Notes under the pieces: model-generated
Database searches by the model: none
Told to the model about the DNA's origin: nothing
Seen by the model: only the letters and a program-made list of their open reading frames with translations
NCBI RefSeq assembly: GCF_004799445.1
Contig: NZ_SSNA01000207.1
Coordinates: 1 to 40,263 of the forward strand
Direction: 5' to 3'
DNA length: 40,263 nucleotides
Source of the DNA: Bradyrhizobium sp.
Lineage (GTDB): Bacteria > Pseudomonadota > Alphaproteobacteria > Rhizobiales > Xanthobacteraceae
Shown here: positions 16,946 through 25,185 of the stretch, in pieces
Layout: each line of letters opens with the position of its first letter
Position numbering within the stretch: position 1 is the stretch's first letter
Program-made: the position numbers and the translations under genes

Positions 16946-17182
16946 ATGACTATGACGGACCTCAAAACCCTGCTGGAGCGTGTCCAGTCCTGGCCTGAAG
17001 AGGCGCAGGATGAACTGGTTGCTGTTGCCAACCAGATCGAAAGCGAATTGCGGGGGCGCGACTATCTCGCTACCCGCGAAGAACTGCAGATCATTGACGC
17101 CGCGATGGCCTCCATCGACGTCGGAAACGTCGCATCCGAGGCCGAGATCAAAGCAGCATTTGCGCGATTTCGTTCGGCATGA
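16946..17182 (+). CDS. Probable antitoxin of a RelE/ParE-type pair
   Basis: Small acidic protein of 78 residues (MTDLKTLLERVQSWPEEAQD at the start, and EAEIKAAFARFRS at the end). I recognise no DNA-binding motif by eye, but length, acidity and the position directly before a RelE/ParE toxin with a four-base ATGA overlap (17179-17182) make it the antitoxin. It should bind and neutralise the toxin through its C-terminal part and may repress its own promoter. Start codons ATG 16946 and ATG 16952 lie in frame; no ribosome site precedes either, and the promoter position suggests leaderless translation from 16946 or a start at 16952. Confidence 0.8.
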   Translation: MTMTDLKTLLERVQSWPEEAQDELVAVANQIESELRGRDYLATREELQIIDAAMASIDVGNVASEAEIKAAFARFRSA

Positions 17183-17475
17183 AGCTCGTCTATTCGCGGC
17201 GGGCTCTGGCTGATCTCAACACAATCGCGACCTACTACACGGCCAGCGCCAGTCCTGCGATAGCTCAATCAATTGGGCGTCGGCTGGAAAGTGTCATTGA
17301 GCGCATCAGCCATGCGCCGGAAGCTTCGCCACGTCTCTCGCAGCGCTCCGAGGTCCGGGCCGCCACCGTCGTGCGTTATCCATTTCGGATCTTCTACCGG
17401 GTGCGCAACGACACCATCGATATTCTGCATATCCGGCACACGTCGATGCGGCCTCCAGCAACCGCTCCGGAATAG
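17179..17475 (+). CDS. Type II toxin, RelE/ParE family
   Basis: Basic protein of 98 residues with the RelE/ParE pattern: LVYSRRALADLNTIATYYTA at the N-terminus, IGRRLESVIERISHAPEASP in the middle, and VVRYPFRIFYRVRNDTIDIL followed by HIRHTSMRP at the end. RelE members cut mRNA on the ribosome and ParE members poison gyrase; the sequence alone does not tell me which. The YYTASASPAIAQ and the RHT near the C-terminus are like ParE-type members. It overlaps the antitoxin stop by four bases, implying coupled translation. Confidence 0.9.
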   Translation: MKLVYSRRALADLNTIATYYTASASPAIAQSIGRRLESVIERISHAPEASPRLSQRSEVRAATVVRYPFRIFYRVRNDTIDILHIRHTSMRPPATAPE

Positions 17476-17525
17476 CGCAGGAATTGCACCCTCAGGCAAA
17501 CGACGGGAGGGTAAAGGAAAGCGGC

Positions 17526-18314
17526 CTACTCCGCGGTCCAGCCGCCATCGATCGACAGATTAGCGCCGGTGATCTGCGCCGCGTCGTTGCCGCACAGGAA
17601 CAGCGCCAGGGCGGCGACCTGCTCGGAGGTGACGAACTCCTTGGTCGGCTGGGCTTGCAGCAGCACGTCGTGAATGACCTGCTCCTTGGTCATATTGCGC
17701 GCCTTCATGGTGTCGGGAATCTGATGCTCGACCAGCGGCGTCCAGACGTAACCCGGGCTGATGCAGTTGCAGGTGATCTTGAAGGTCGCAAGCTCCAGCG
17801 CCACGGTTTTGGTGAGGCCGGCGATACCGTGCTTGGCCGAGACGTAGGCCGACTTGAACGGCGAGGCCACCAGCGAATGCGCCGAGGCGGTATTGATGAT
17901 GCGGCCCCAGCCGCGCTTCTTCATGCCGGGCACCACGGCGCGGATGCCGTGAAACGCCGACGACAGGTTGATCGCAATGATGGCGTCCCATTTATCGATC
18001 GGGAATTCCTCGATCGGCGAAACAAACTGGATGCCGGCATTGTTGACGAGGACATCGACTGAACCGTAAGTCTTTTCTCCCAGCGCGATCATGCCGGCGA
18101 TCTCGGTGGGCTTGGTCATGTCGGCGGGCGAATGAATGGCCTTGACCTTGAAGTCGCTCTCGATCGCCGCGCGCTCCCGTTCGATGTCGGCAGGCGCGCC
18201 CATGCCATTGATGACGATGTTGGCGCCGGCACCCGCGAAGGCGCGCGCATAGGCCAATCCAATGCCGCTGGTCGAACCGGTCACTAGCGCGGTCTTGCCT
18301 GTCAACGTACCCAT
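17526..18314 (-). CDS. bdhA: 3-hydroxybutyrate dehydrogenase (SDR)
   Basis: Cytoplasmic short-chain dehydrogenase of 262 residues that interconverts 3-hydroxybutyrate and acetoacetate with NAD, a step in use of polyhydroxybutyrate. Motifs: the NAD-binding TGSTSGIGLAYARAFAGAGA, NNAGIQFVSPIEEFP, the catalytic Ser in INTASAHSLVASPFKSAY and the YVSAK Tyr/Lys pair, and the C-terminal SIDGGWTAE. The residues around HSLVASPFKSAYVSAKHG and GYVWTPLVEHQIPD are characteristic of BdhA rather than other SDRs. The ATG at 18314 has AGGAG eight bases upstream; the GTG at 18323 overlaps that site. It follows the patatin gene by only five bases. Confidence 0.93.
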   Translation of the reverse strand: MGTLTGKTALVTGSTSGIGLAYARAFAGAGANIVINGMGAPADIERERAAIESDFKVKAIHSPADMTKPTEIAGMIALGEKTYGSVDVLVNNAGIQFVSPIEEFPIDKWDAIIAINLSSAFHGIRAVVPGMKKRGWGRIINTASAHSLVASPFKSAYVSAKHGIAGLTKTVALELATFKITCNCISPGYVWTPLVEHQIPDTMKARNMTKEQVIHDVLLQAQPTKEFVTSEQVAALALFLCGNDAAQITGANLSIDGGWTAE

Positions 18315-18319
18315 TGTTT

Positions 18320-19498
18320 TCACTCCTGTTTGCCTTCGAGGGTTTCGGTGCCGTCCCCCGTGAGATCGTAAGTCATCATGGTTTCACCGGACTGCGGCCG
18401 CTCGAGCCAGTCCTTGTGGCGCATCGACAGATGAACGTCGCGCACGCCGGCGTTCCAGTGCTCGACCATCCCGACGTGCGAGAAATCGTAATCCTTGGAG
18501 GACGATTCGTAATTCTTGCTGCGATAGATCAGGTGCATCACCGTGACGGTGCTTTCCTTGGCGGCCTCGCAGAGAATCTCGACCGACGGATCGTTCTTGA
18601 GATAGTCGGGCAACTTGCCGATCAACTCGCGCAGCGCCCTGCGGGTGTTGTGGATTTGCCGGTTCTTGTCGGTGTTCATGCGGGTGCGGCTGGAAAAGCG
18701 GATGTCCTTCTCGCGCTCGGCGGCCTCGAGCAGGGAAACCGGCAGAGGTCCGCGCGCGCTGAACAGGTCGACCTGGAAAATCATCAGGTCGTTGTTGATT
18801 TCCTCGTCCAGCACGAAATCGAGCGGCGTGTTGGTGGCGATGCCGCCATCCCAGAAATGCTCGCCGTCGATCACGACAGAGGGAAAGCCCGGCGGCAAGG
18901 CGCCGGACGCCATGATGTGTTCCGGTCCGATCTTCTTGCCGAGTTTCTTGAATTCGAAATTATCGAAATACTTGAAGTTGCCGGTCGTGACGCTCACCGC
19001 GCCGACGCTGAGCCGGGTCTTCAGATCGTTGATGCGGTCGAAATCGACCAGCCGCTCCAGCGTCGCGCGAAGCGGCGCGGTGTCGTAATAGCTCTGGGAC
19101 TGCGGGCTGCCCTGCGGCCAAAGCGGCGCCGGGGGGACACGCGGCCGGAAAAAGCCGGGCACGCCGAACGTCGCGATCAGGGCGGCGCTGGCTTCATTGA
19201 ACAGGGATCGCCCGCGGTTGTCGTTGCTGACGGGATTCCAGGGCACCGGAGCGGAAACCATCTCCCAGAATTCCTTGAGGCGCTCGACCCGTTTTTCCGG
19301 CGCATTGCCGGCGATGATCGCGGCATTGATGGCGCCGATCGAGATGCCGGCAATCCAGACCGGTTCGAAACCGAAGTGACACAGCGCCTGGTAGGCGCCC
19401 GCCTGGTAGGAGCCGAGTGCGCCGCCGCCTTGCAGGACGAGCACGCGCTCTGCGGTCGCAGGCGTGCTGGCTGGCGCTGGGTTTTCCAAATTCATCAT
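18320..19498 (-). CDS. Patatin-like phospholipase family protein
   Basis: Predicted serine lipid acyl hydrolase of 392 residues. The patatin domain begins with the oxyanion loop QGGGALGSYQAGAYQAL; the nucleophile elbow is GISIGAINAA (GxSxG), and the catalytic Asp is in FWDGGIATNTPL, so the Ser-Asp dyad is intact. The C-terminal third (from about residue 280) matches the extension often seen in alphaproteobacterial members (DUF3734-like). It has no signal peptide. Its stop lies five bases before bdhA, so the two are almost certainly co-transcribed, which suggests a role in 3-hydroxybutyrate or polyhydroxybutyrate mobilisation; that is inference from context. Confidence 0.9.
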   Translation of the reverse strand: MMNLENPAPASTPATAERVLVLQGGGALGSYQAGAYQALCHFGFEPVWIAGISIGAINAAIIAGNAPEKRVERLKEFWEMVSAPVPWNPVSNDNRGRSLFNEASAALIATFGVPGFFRPRVPPAPLWPQGSPQSQSYYDTAPLRATLERLVDFDRINDLKTRLSVGAVSVTTGNFKYFDNFEFKKLGKKIGPEHIMASGALPPGFPSVVIDGEHFWDGGIATNTPLDFVLDEEINNDLMIFQVDLFSARGPLPVSLLEAAEREKDIRFSSRTRMNTDKNRQIHNTRRALRELIGKLPDYLKNDPSVEILCEAAKESTVTVMHLIYRSKNYESSSKDYDFSHVGMVEHWNAGVRDVHLSMRHKDWLERPQSGETMMTYDLTGDGTETLEGKQE

Positions 19499-19555
19499 CG
19501 CCCTTGGTTCGACCAGGAAAATCAGGGTGCACCGTGGCGTCAGTTCGCGTTGACG

Positions 19556-20098
19556 TCAATCAGCGAGGGCCGCCGAAGGGATCCTCACACCGAGTTGATC
19601 GCGCGGTTCGGTCGACGCAAGAATGAGCGTCCAGAACACCTTGTATTTGGTATTGGGAGCATAGCTCGCCGCGATGCCTAATTTTGTGACACCATTTTGA
19701 AGCATGTTCGCCCGGTGTGGCGGCGAGTCGCGCCAGCCGGAAAACGCCTCGGCCAAAGTGTGGTAGCCGGCGGATACGTTTTCCACCGCCAGCGTCGCGG
19801 GGTAGCCGGCGGCTTGCAGGCGCTTCGGCAGCGGCGCCTTGACATCGTGGTCGAGCTTGTTGCGGCTGGCCATCGCCTGCGATTGCATTTCCGCAACCTT
19901 CATTAGCTGGGGATCGACCACCACGGCGCCGAGACCGTTGTTCTGCCGGTAGAGCGAAATCATCGTGGCCGCGGCCTGGGGATCGAGCCGAGCACCGGCC
20001 TCGGCCATGTTGAGATACATGCTCGGCTGTTCGATCGGAACATCCGCCGCGCAGCCGCCAAGCGCCAATAGCCCAATAATCGCGACCAAAGCGCGCAT
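19556..20098 (-). CDS. CAP (SCP-like) domain lipoprotein
   Basis: Exported protein of 180 residues. A short signal ends in the lipobox LLALGGC, so it is probably a lipoprotein. The CAP domain (about residues 45-165) shows MISLYRQNNGLGAVVVDPQL, the His in KLDHD, AVENVSAGYHTLAEAFSGW and the SPPHRANMLQNG motif. CAP proteins in bacteria have no single known activity; envelope or wall-associated roles are usual. The ATG at 20098 gives the signal peptide directly and is preferred to the opening at 20197. It is on the minus strand, 57 bases upstream of the patatin gene, and could be read through into it. Confidence 0.88.
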   Translation of the reverse strand: MRALVAIIGLLALGGCAADVPIEQPSMYLNMAEAGARLDPQAAATMISLYRQNNGLGAVVVDPQLMKVAEMQSQAMASRNKLDHDVKAPLPKRLQAAGYPATLAVENVSAGYHTLAEAFSGWRDSPPHRANMLQNGVTKLGIAASYAPNTKYKVFWTLILASTEPRDQLGVRIPSAALAD

Positions 20099-20192
20099 GA
20101 TTCGAGATTCCCCAGATGACCGAGGGTTGTTGCATGCCAACCGTGGCTGAATGGTGAACAGTGGGGCTTTTTTCGGCTGCAAGACCGCTGTC

Positions 20193-20345
20193 GTCACCCG
20201 CCAACGGGTCAGCGCCTAGGCGCTGACCGATGACAGGCTCCAGCGGGTGACCCAGTATTCCAGAGATGCCAGCGATGGGTCGTGAAGCCGCAGCGTACTG
20301 GATACCCGCTTTCGCGGCTATGACGGCAGTTGCCAGTCGCGCGGT
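20193..20345. repeat. Palindromic repeat cluster between the CAP and cysH genes
   Basis: GTCACCCGC (20193-20201) pairs with GCGGGTGAC (20243-20251), enclosing a 20-base perfect palindrome GTCAGCGCC/TAGGCGCTGAC at 20208-20227. The segment CCAACGGGTC, palindrome, CCGATGACAGGCTCC (20201-20241) is shared with 37098-37136 and, inverted, with 37765-37803. Downstream, CTGGATACCCGCTTTCGCGG resembles another dispersed repeat of the genus. No gene lies in 20099-20372. Confidence 0.75.
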
Positions 20346-20372
20346 CTCGCCCGACGGGGACGCAGCGCAGGG

Positions 20373-21113
20373 CTACGCCGTCTTCGTCGTATGGATGCCG
20401 CATTCCGTCTTGACCCGGCCACGCCAGCGGCCGGCGCGCGCATCCTCATCCTCTGAGGTCCGGCTGGTGCAGGGCATGCATCCGACCGAGAGAAAACCTG
20501 ATGCCGCCAGCGGATGCGGCGGCAATTTTGCCTCTGCGTAAATCGCCGCGATTTGCTCGCGCGAGGTGTTTGCGAACGGGTTGAACTTCAGCCTCTTGCC
20601 GTCCTCCTCGACCACCGGGATGGTGGCGCGCGGTCCGCCCTGAAAGCGCTTGCGGCCGTTGATCCACGCGCTGAAAGGCGCCAGCGCCCGTTGCAGCGGC
20701 TCGACTTTCCGGATCCGGCAGCAGGCGTCCGGATCGGAGAACCACAATTCGCGATTCGCATCCTCGCGGCGCAGCGTCTCCTCCAGCGGCTTGACGGAGC
20801 GGACATCGCGCAGGCCCAGCGTCGCGATCAGGGTGTCGCGATAGGCCAGCGTCTCCTCAAACAGCCATCCGGTGTCGAGAAAAATCACGGGGATCGCGGG
20901 ATCGACATCGGCCATGACTTCGAGCAGCGCGGCCGACTCGGTGCCGAATGACGAGACCAAAGCGAGGCGTTCGCGGCCTACGGTCCGCACGGCGCACGCG
21001 ATGACCTCGGCCGGCGTGACATTGCGAAGCGCGTGATCGAGCTCCGCCGCCGCCGGCAGATCGCGCGCGCCTGCCGTCCGCTCCGCCAACAACGGTTGCG
21101 CAAGCTCATTCAT
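20373..21113 (-). CDS. cysH: Assimilatory adenylylsulfate (APS) reductase
   Basis: Cytoplasmic enzyme of 246 residues that reduces activated sulfate to sulfite. It has the nucleotide-binding SSFGTESAALLEVMADVDP, FLDTGWLFEETLAYRD and the catalytic ECGIH near the C-terminus. The iron-sulfur cysteine set, CC in DACCRIRKVEPL and CxxC in VGCMPCTSR, is complete, which marks the APS-reducing 4Fe-4S type rather than the E. coli PAPS type. It is the last gene of the leftward operon and overlaps the DUF934 gene by four bases (21110-21113). The repeat cluster at 20.2 kb follows. Confidence 0.94.
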   Translation of the reverse strand: MNELAQPLLAERTAGARDLPAAAELDHALRNVTPAEVIACAVRTVGRERLALVSSFGTESAALLEVMADVDPAIPVIFLDTGWLFEETLAYRDTLIATLGLRDVRSVKPLEETLRREDANRELWFSDPDACCRIRKVEPLQRALAPFSAWINGRKRFQGGPRATIPVVEEDGKRLKFNPFANTSREQIAAIYAEAKLPPHPLAASGFLSVGCMPCTSRTSEDEDARAGRWRGRVKTECGIHTTKTA

Positions 21114-21625
21114 TGGCCGGTACTCTCCGAATGACGCAGCTGCATCCGCCGGTGCAGCGCGGTGATGCGGCCATCGCCGGTCGGCTGGTAGAACACCGAA
21201 TAACGCTTTGCACTGATCCCGAACGCCTCCGCGTCGCCGTGCTTTTTCACCTCGAAGGCGTCGAACCCGGCGCGCAGCATGAACACGAACTGGTCGCGCA
21301 GCACCTGGCCGGAGGCGCGCAATTCGCCGTCATAGCCATGGCGTTCGCGCAATAGCCGCGCCTGGCTGTAGGCGCGGCCGTCGCGGAACGACGGAAACAC
21401 CAGGGCGACCGCCGCAAGCCGGTCGAGGAAGGGCACGAGATCGTCGACGTCGCGGTTGTTCGGCCAGACCACCCCGAGCTTGCCCGCGCGCCGCAGCAGC
21501 GCTTCCGGATCCTCGAGAAACCGTGCCGCCGAAACCATTACCGCGGCGTCGCCCGGCAATTCGGCCCCGTCCGGGACGTGGACGAAGATGTCGGTGGCGA
21601 TTGTTCCGTTCTTAACGAGTGGCAT
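21110..21625 (-). CDS. DUF934 protein of the sulfite reductase operon
   Basis: Cytoplasmic protein of 171 residues in DUF934, a family almost always next to cysI and cysH in proteobacteria and thought to help assimilatory sulfate reduction, though its activity is not known. Family segments: WPNNRDVDDLVPFLDRLAAV, LVFPSFRDGRAYSQARLLRE, RHGYDGELRASGQVLRDQFV and MLRAGFDAFEV. Its start overlaps the end of cysI by 14 bases and its end overlaps cysH by four, so translation of all three is likely coupled. Confidence 0.9.
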   Translation of the reverse strand: MPLVKNGTIATDIFVHVPDGAELPGDAAVMVSAARFLEDPEALLRRAGKLGVVWPNNRDVDDLVPFLDRLAAVALVFPSFRDGRAYSQARLLRERHGYDGELRASGQVLRDQFVFMLRAGFDAFEVKKHGDAEAFGISAKRYSVFYQPTGDGRITALHRRMQLRHSESTGQ

Positions 21626-23267
21626 AGACGCGCTCCCTGAAGGGTTCGACGCCGAGTCGCTTCACCGTGTCGACGAAAAGCTCGTCGGGGCGCGCGCGCA
21701 GCGCAAGATAGGCTTCGACGATGTCCTCGACCACGTCGGCGACGTCGCCATAGGGAACGGCGGGCCCGATCAGGGCGCCAAGCTCGGCGTTCTCGTCGGC
21801 GCGGCCGCCGATCGTGATCTGATAGAACTCCTCGCCGTTCTTCTCGACACCGAGAATGCCGATGTGACCGACGTGGTGATGGCCGCAGGCGTTGATGCAG
21901 CCGGAAATATTGATGTGCAGCCGGCCGATCAGGTCGGCGGTGTCATGATTGGCAAAGCGCCGGGTCAATTCCTGCGCGATCGGAATCGAGCGCGCATTGG
22001 CGAGCGAACAATAGTCCAGCCCCGGGCAGGCGATGATGTCGGAGACCAGATTGACGTTCGGCGTCGCCACCCCGATTTTGTCGAGCGCCTTCCAGAGCGC
22101 CGGCAGGTCGCGCCTGGCGACATGGGGAAGCGCCAGGTTCTGCTCATGGCCGACGCGGATCTCGCCGAAGGAATATCTGTCGGCGAGATCGGCGATCGCA
22201 TCCATCTGGTCGGCGGTGGCGTCGCCGGGCGGTCCGCCCACCGGCTTCAGCGACAAGGTCACGATCGCGTAGCCCTGCACCTTGTGGGTGAATACCGAAT
22301 TCTTCCGCCAGCGCTCGAACAGCGGATCGTGCGCGGCCTTCTTCAATTCTTCCGGCATGTGCGGCAGCTTGTCGTACGCCGGATAGGAAAACCGCGAACG
22401 GACGTCCTCGATGTCGGCGTCATCCAGCGTCAGCGCGCTGTCGCGCATCGCCAGCCACTCGTCCTCGACCTCCCTTGCGAATTTCTCGATGCCGAGCTCG
22501 TGCACCAGGATCTTGATGCGCGCCTTGTAGATATTGTCGCGGCGGCCATACTGGTTGTAGACGCGCAGGATCGCCTCGACATAGCTCAGCAGATCGCGGC
22601 CCGCCACGTACGGCTTGATGGTCTTGCCGATGAACGGGGTGCGGCCCAATCCGCCGCCGACCAGCACTTCGAAGCCGGTCTCGCCTTGCGCATTCTTGTG
22701 CAGGCGCAGGCCGATGTCGTGAATCTTGATGGCGGCGCGATCGTGCGCGGAGGCGGTAATCGCGAATTTGAACTTGCGCGGCAGGAAGGAGAATTCCGGA
22801 TGCAGCGTCGTGTATTGCCGCACCAGCTCGGACCAGATGCGAGGGTCCTCGATCTCGCCGGGCGCCACCCCGGCCCACTGGTCCGACGTGACGTTGCGCG
22901 TGTTGTTGCCTGACGTCTGCATGGCGTGAATGCCGACTTCGGCGAGATCGGCCAGCGCATCCGGCAATTCGGCGAGCTTGATCCAGTTGAACTGGATGTT
23001 TTGCCGGGTGGTGAAATGTCCGTAGCCGCGGTCGTAGCGACGCGCCACATGCGCCAGCCGCCGCAGTTGCGTCGACGACAGCGTGCCATAGGGGATCGCG
23101 ACCCGGAACATATAGGCGTGCAGTTGCAGATAGACGCCATTCTGCAGCCGCAGCATCTTGAATTCGTCCTCGGTGAGTTCGCCGGACAGCCGGCGCTTTA
23201 CCTGATCGCGAAATTCCTCAACGCGTTCGTTGATCAGCGTGCGGTCGAGATCATCGTATGCGTACAT
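21612..23267 (-). CDS. cysI: Sulfite reductase hemoprotein (nitrite/sulfite reductase family)
   Basis: Cytoplasmic siroheme/4Fe-4S enzyme of 551 residues that reduces sulfite to sulfide. Two ferredoxin-like half domains and two siroheme domains are visible. The cluster ligands are ACPGLDYCSLA (CX5C) and SGCINACGHHHVGHIG (CX3C) near residue 420-480; the substrate-side basic segments include YGHFTTRQNIQFNWIKL and MQTSGNNTRNVTSDQWAG. No cysJ flavoprotein is present in the locus, so electrons probably come from ferredoxin, as in other alphaproteobacteria. Eleven bases separate its ATG from the stop of the DUF2849 gene. Confidence 0.94.
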   Translation of the reverse strand: MYAYDDLDRTLINERVEEFRDQVKRRLSGELTEDEFKMLRLQNGVYLQLHAYMFRVAIPYGTLSSTQLRRLAHVARRYDRGYGHFTTRQNIQFNWIKLAELPDALADLAEVGIHAMQTSGNNTRNVTSDQWAGVAPGEIEDPRIWSELVRQYTTLHPEFSFLPRKFKFAITASAHDRAAIKIHDIGLRLHKNAQGETGFEVLVGGGLGRTPFIGKTIKPYVAGRDLLSYVEAILRVYNQYGRRDNIYKARIKILVHELGIEKFAREVEDEWLAMRDSALTLDDADIEDVRSRFSYPAYDKLPHMPEELKKAAHDPLFERWRKNSVFTHKVQGYAIVTLSLKPVGGPPGDATADQMDAIADLADRYSFGEIRVGHEQNLALPHVARRDLPALWKALDKIGVATPNVNLVSDIIACPGLDYCSLANARSIPIAQELTRRFANHDTADLIGRLHINISGCINACGHHHVGHIGILGVEKNGEEFYQITIGGRADENAELGALIGPAVPYGDVADVVEDIVEAYLALRARPDELFVDTVKRLGVEPFRERVYATR

Positions 23268-23278
23268 GAAGATTGACC

Positions 23279-23593
23279 TTATGCCGGAACCGGAAGATCG
23301 ATGGTGACACCTTGCGAACGAATGTGTTCGCGCAGGTTGCCGGGCTTGATCTTGCCGTTTTCCCTGATTTCGACTGGCGCGATATAAGGGCCGACCGCGC
23401 CGACATCGTCGGCCACGGATTCGACGAGCAGCGCGCGCGCTTCATCGGCGGTGCGGACGATCGCCGCATCCGACAGATCGGTCGACCAATCCCTTGCGGC
23501 CGTACGATAGATCACGACCCCATCCCGGGTGCGGTTGGCGGTGACCATGGAAGGACCGGTGATCTTGATCTTTTGTTCCAGCGGAGATGTCAT
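23279..23593 (-). CDS. DUF2849 small protein of the sulfite reductase operon
   Basis: Protein of 104 residues (ITGPSMVTANRTRDGVVIYR at the start, GNLREHIRSQGVTIDLPVP at the end), matching DUF2849, found beside cysI in alphaproteobacteria. Its activity is unknown; the constant position suggests a role in siroheme insertion, electron delivery or regulation. The ATG at 23593 overlaps the cysG stop (ATGA, 23590-23593), which supports this start over the opening at 23647. Confidence 0.87.
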   Translation of the reverse strand: MTSPLEQKIKITGPSMVTANRTRDGVVIYRTAARDWSTDLSDAAIVRTADEARALLVESVADDVGAVGPYIAPVEIRENGKIKPGNLREHIRSQGVTIDLPVPA

Positions 23594-25041
23594 TCGGCAG
23601 CGACCTGAAAATATGAGACGAGTTGGGCGAGGTTCGACTGGCGCCACGGCGCGGAGTGCGCGACCACGTCGCCGATGATGAGAATGGCGGGACCGCCGTC
23701 GATCTTCTCGACGAGGCCGGGCAAGCCATCGAGCGTTCCGACGACGGCCTGGGCGTCCGGCCGCGTGACGCGCGCGAATACGCCGACCGGCGTCTGCGGC
23801 GAACGGCCCGCGGCCAGCAGGCCGGCGCGCACCGAAGGCGCCGCGGTCATGCCCATATAGACGACGATCGTCATCTTCTCGTCCGTCAAGGTAGACCAGC
23901 CGACGGCTTCGGCATCTTTGGCCTTGTGCGCGGTGAGGAAGGTGATGCGCAGCGCCTCATGCCGGAAGGTGAGCGGCACTTCGAATTGCGCGGCGGCGCC
24001 AAGGCCCGCGGTGATTCCGGGAACAACCGAATAGGCGATGCCGGCCTGCCGCAGCGCTTCGATCTCCTCGCCGCCGCGGCCAAAGACAAAGGAATCGCCG
24101 CCCTTCAGCCGCACCGCGCGCCGTCCCGATTTCGCAGCTTCGACCAGCAGGTTGTTGACGGCATCCTGGCCGATGCCGGGCTTGCCGACGCGGCGGCCGA
24201 CCGGGATCCGCGCGGCGTCGCGGCGCGCACGATCGAGAATCTCCGGCGACACCAGTTCATCGTAGAAAACCACATCGGCGTCCTGCAGCGCGCGCAACGC
24301 CTTGACGGTGAGCAAGTCCGGATCACCCGGGCCGGCGCCGACCAGCGTCACCTTGCCCTCGGGGCGGCCTGACGGCAGGGAACCGGCGAACGCGGAGGGA
24401 TCGGCAATACCCTTCAGCGCCGCTTCGGCTTCGTCGGTACGCCCGGCGAGAACCAGCGCACCGATCGGGCCGTCAACCACGCGCTCCCAGAAGCGGCGGC
24501 GCAAGGCGAACTCGGGAATCAGGCCGTGGATGGTCTTGCGCCAGCGGCCGATGAAGCCGGCAAGATCGCCGATCCGGGCGGGCAGCATAGCCTCAATGAG
24601 CTCGCGCACCCGGCGCGCCACCACCGGCGAGGCGCCGCCGGTGCCGACGGCCACCACCACGTCGCCGCGATCGACGATGGCGGGAAAGATGAAAGTCGAA
24701 TGTTGGAGGTCGTCCATCACATTCACGGGCAGGCCGACGGCCTTTGCCCGCGCCGACATCGCCGGCCCGATCGCGCCGGCGCCCGCGCAAAGAATGGCGA
24801 TGACGCCGGTGAGATCGGCTGTCAGCGGATCGTCATTCGCAAGCTCTATCCTCGCCGCCTCATCCGCGCCCGGAGCGGGCAAATCAAGAGCGGTCAGATC
24901 ATGATGGCCATCGGTGGCATACCAGCGAACCCGCGCGCCTGCGGCTGCCAGCAGTCGCAGTTTCGCGCGCGCCAGATCGCCGGCGCCGACCAGCACCACC
25001 ACGCCGCTTTGCAGATCGAGGAATACCGGCAGGAATCGCAT
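23590..25041 (-). CDS. cysG: Siroheme synthase (trifunctional)
   Basis: Cytoplasmic protein of 483 residues that converts uroporphyrinogen III to siroheme, the cofactor of CysI. The N-terminal dehydrogenase/ferrochelatase half (about 1-210) has the Rossmann start VVVLVGAGDLARAKLRLLAA and DDLQHSTFIFPAIVDRGDVV. The C-terminal uroporphyrinogen methyltransferase half (about 228-470) has VTLVGAGPGDPDLLTVKALR, RLKGGDSFVFGRGGEE, SVVPGITAGLGAAAQ and MTIVVYMGMTAA. The usual GGG of the N-terminal loop is GAG, a common variant. It is the first gene of the leftward operon; its ATG at 25041 follows GGGGAAGCGAG. Confidence 0.95.
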   Translation of the reverse strand: MRFLPVFLDLQSGVVVLVGAGDLARAKLRLLAAAGARVRWYATDGHHDLTALDLPAPGADEAARIELANDDPLTADLTGVIAILCAGAGAIGPAMSARAKAVGLPVNVMDDLQHSTFIFPAIVDRGDVVVAVGTGGASPVVARRVRELIEAMLPARIGDLAGFIGRWRKTIHGLIPEFALRRRFWERVVDGPIGALVLAGRTDEAEAALKGIADPSAFAGSLPSGRPEGKVTLVGAGPGDPDLLTVKALRALQDADVVFYDELVSPEILDRARRDAARIPVGRRVGKPGIGQDAVNNLLVEAAKSGRRAVRLKGGDSFVFGRGGEEIEALRQAGIAYSVVPGITAGLGAAAQFEVPLTFRHEALRITFLTAHKAKDAEAVGWSTLTDEKMTIVVYMGMTAAPSVRAGLLAAGRSPQTPVGVFARVTRPDAQAVVGTLDGLPGLVEKIDGGPAILIIGDVVAHSAPWRQSNLAQLVSYFQVAAE

Positions 25042-25077
25042 GCGATACTCGCTTCCCCAACTTCCGGGGTTGACTGG

Positions 25078-25156
25078 AATTATTTTCTATATATGTCTCA
25101 TTCAACGGCCGCAAAGAGAAAATTATTTCTTCTCTATTGCAGCGCAACTATAGAAT
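25078..25156. promoter_or_regulatory. Divergent control region of the two cys operons
   Basis: An AT-rich block in a GC-rich genome between cysG and cysD. It holds an inverted repeat AGAGAA-N9-TTCTCT (25115-25135), direct repeats AATTATTTTCT (25078-25088) and AATTATTTCT (25121-25130) 43 bases apart, a leftward promoter candidate TTGCGG-N17-TATAGA (25114 down to 25086), and a rightward -10 candidate TATAGAAT (25149-25156) without a good -35. This fits activator-dependent control, for example by a CysB-like LysR regulator, but the regulator is not in the window. Confidence 0.5.
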
Positions 25157-25185
25157 TTTCGCCTCCCAAGGCCAAGGGCCGGTAG

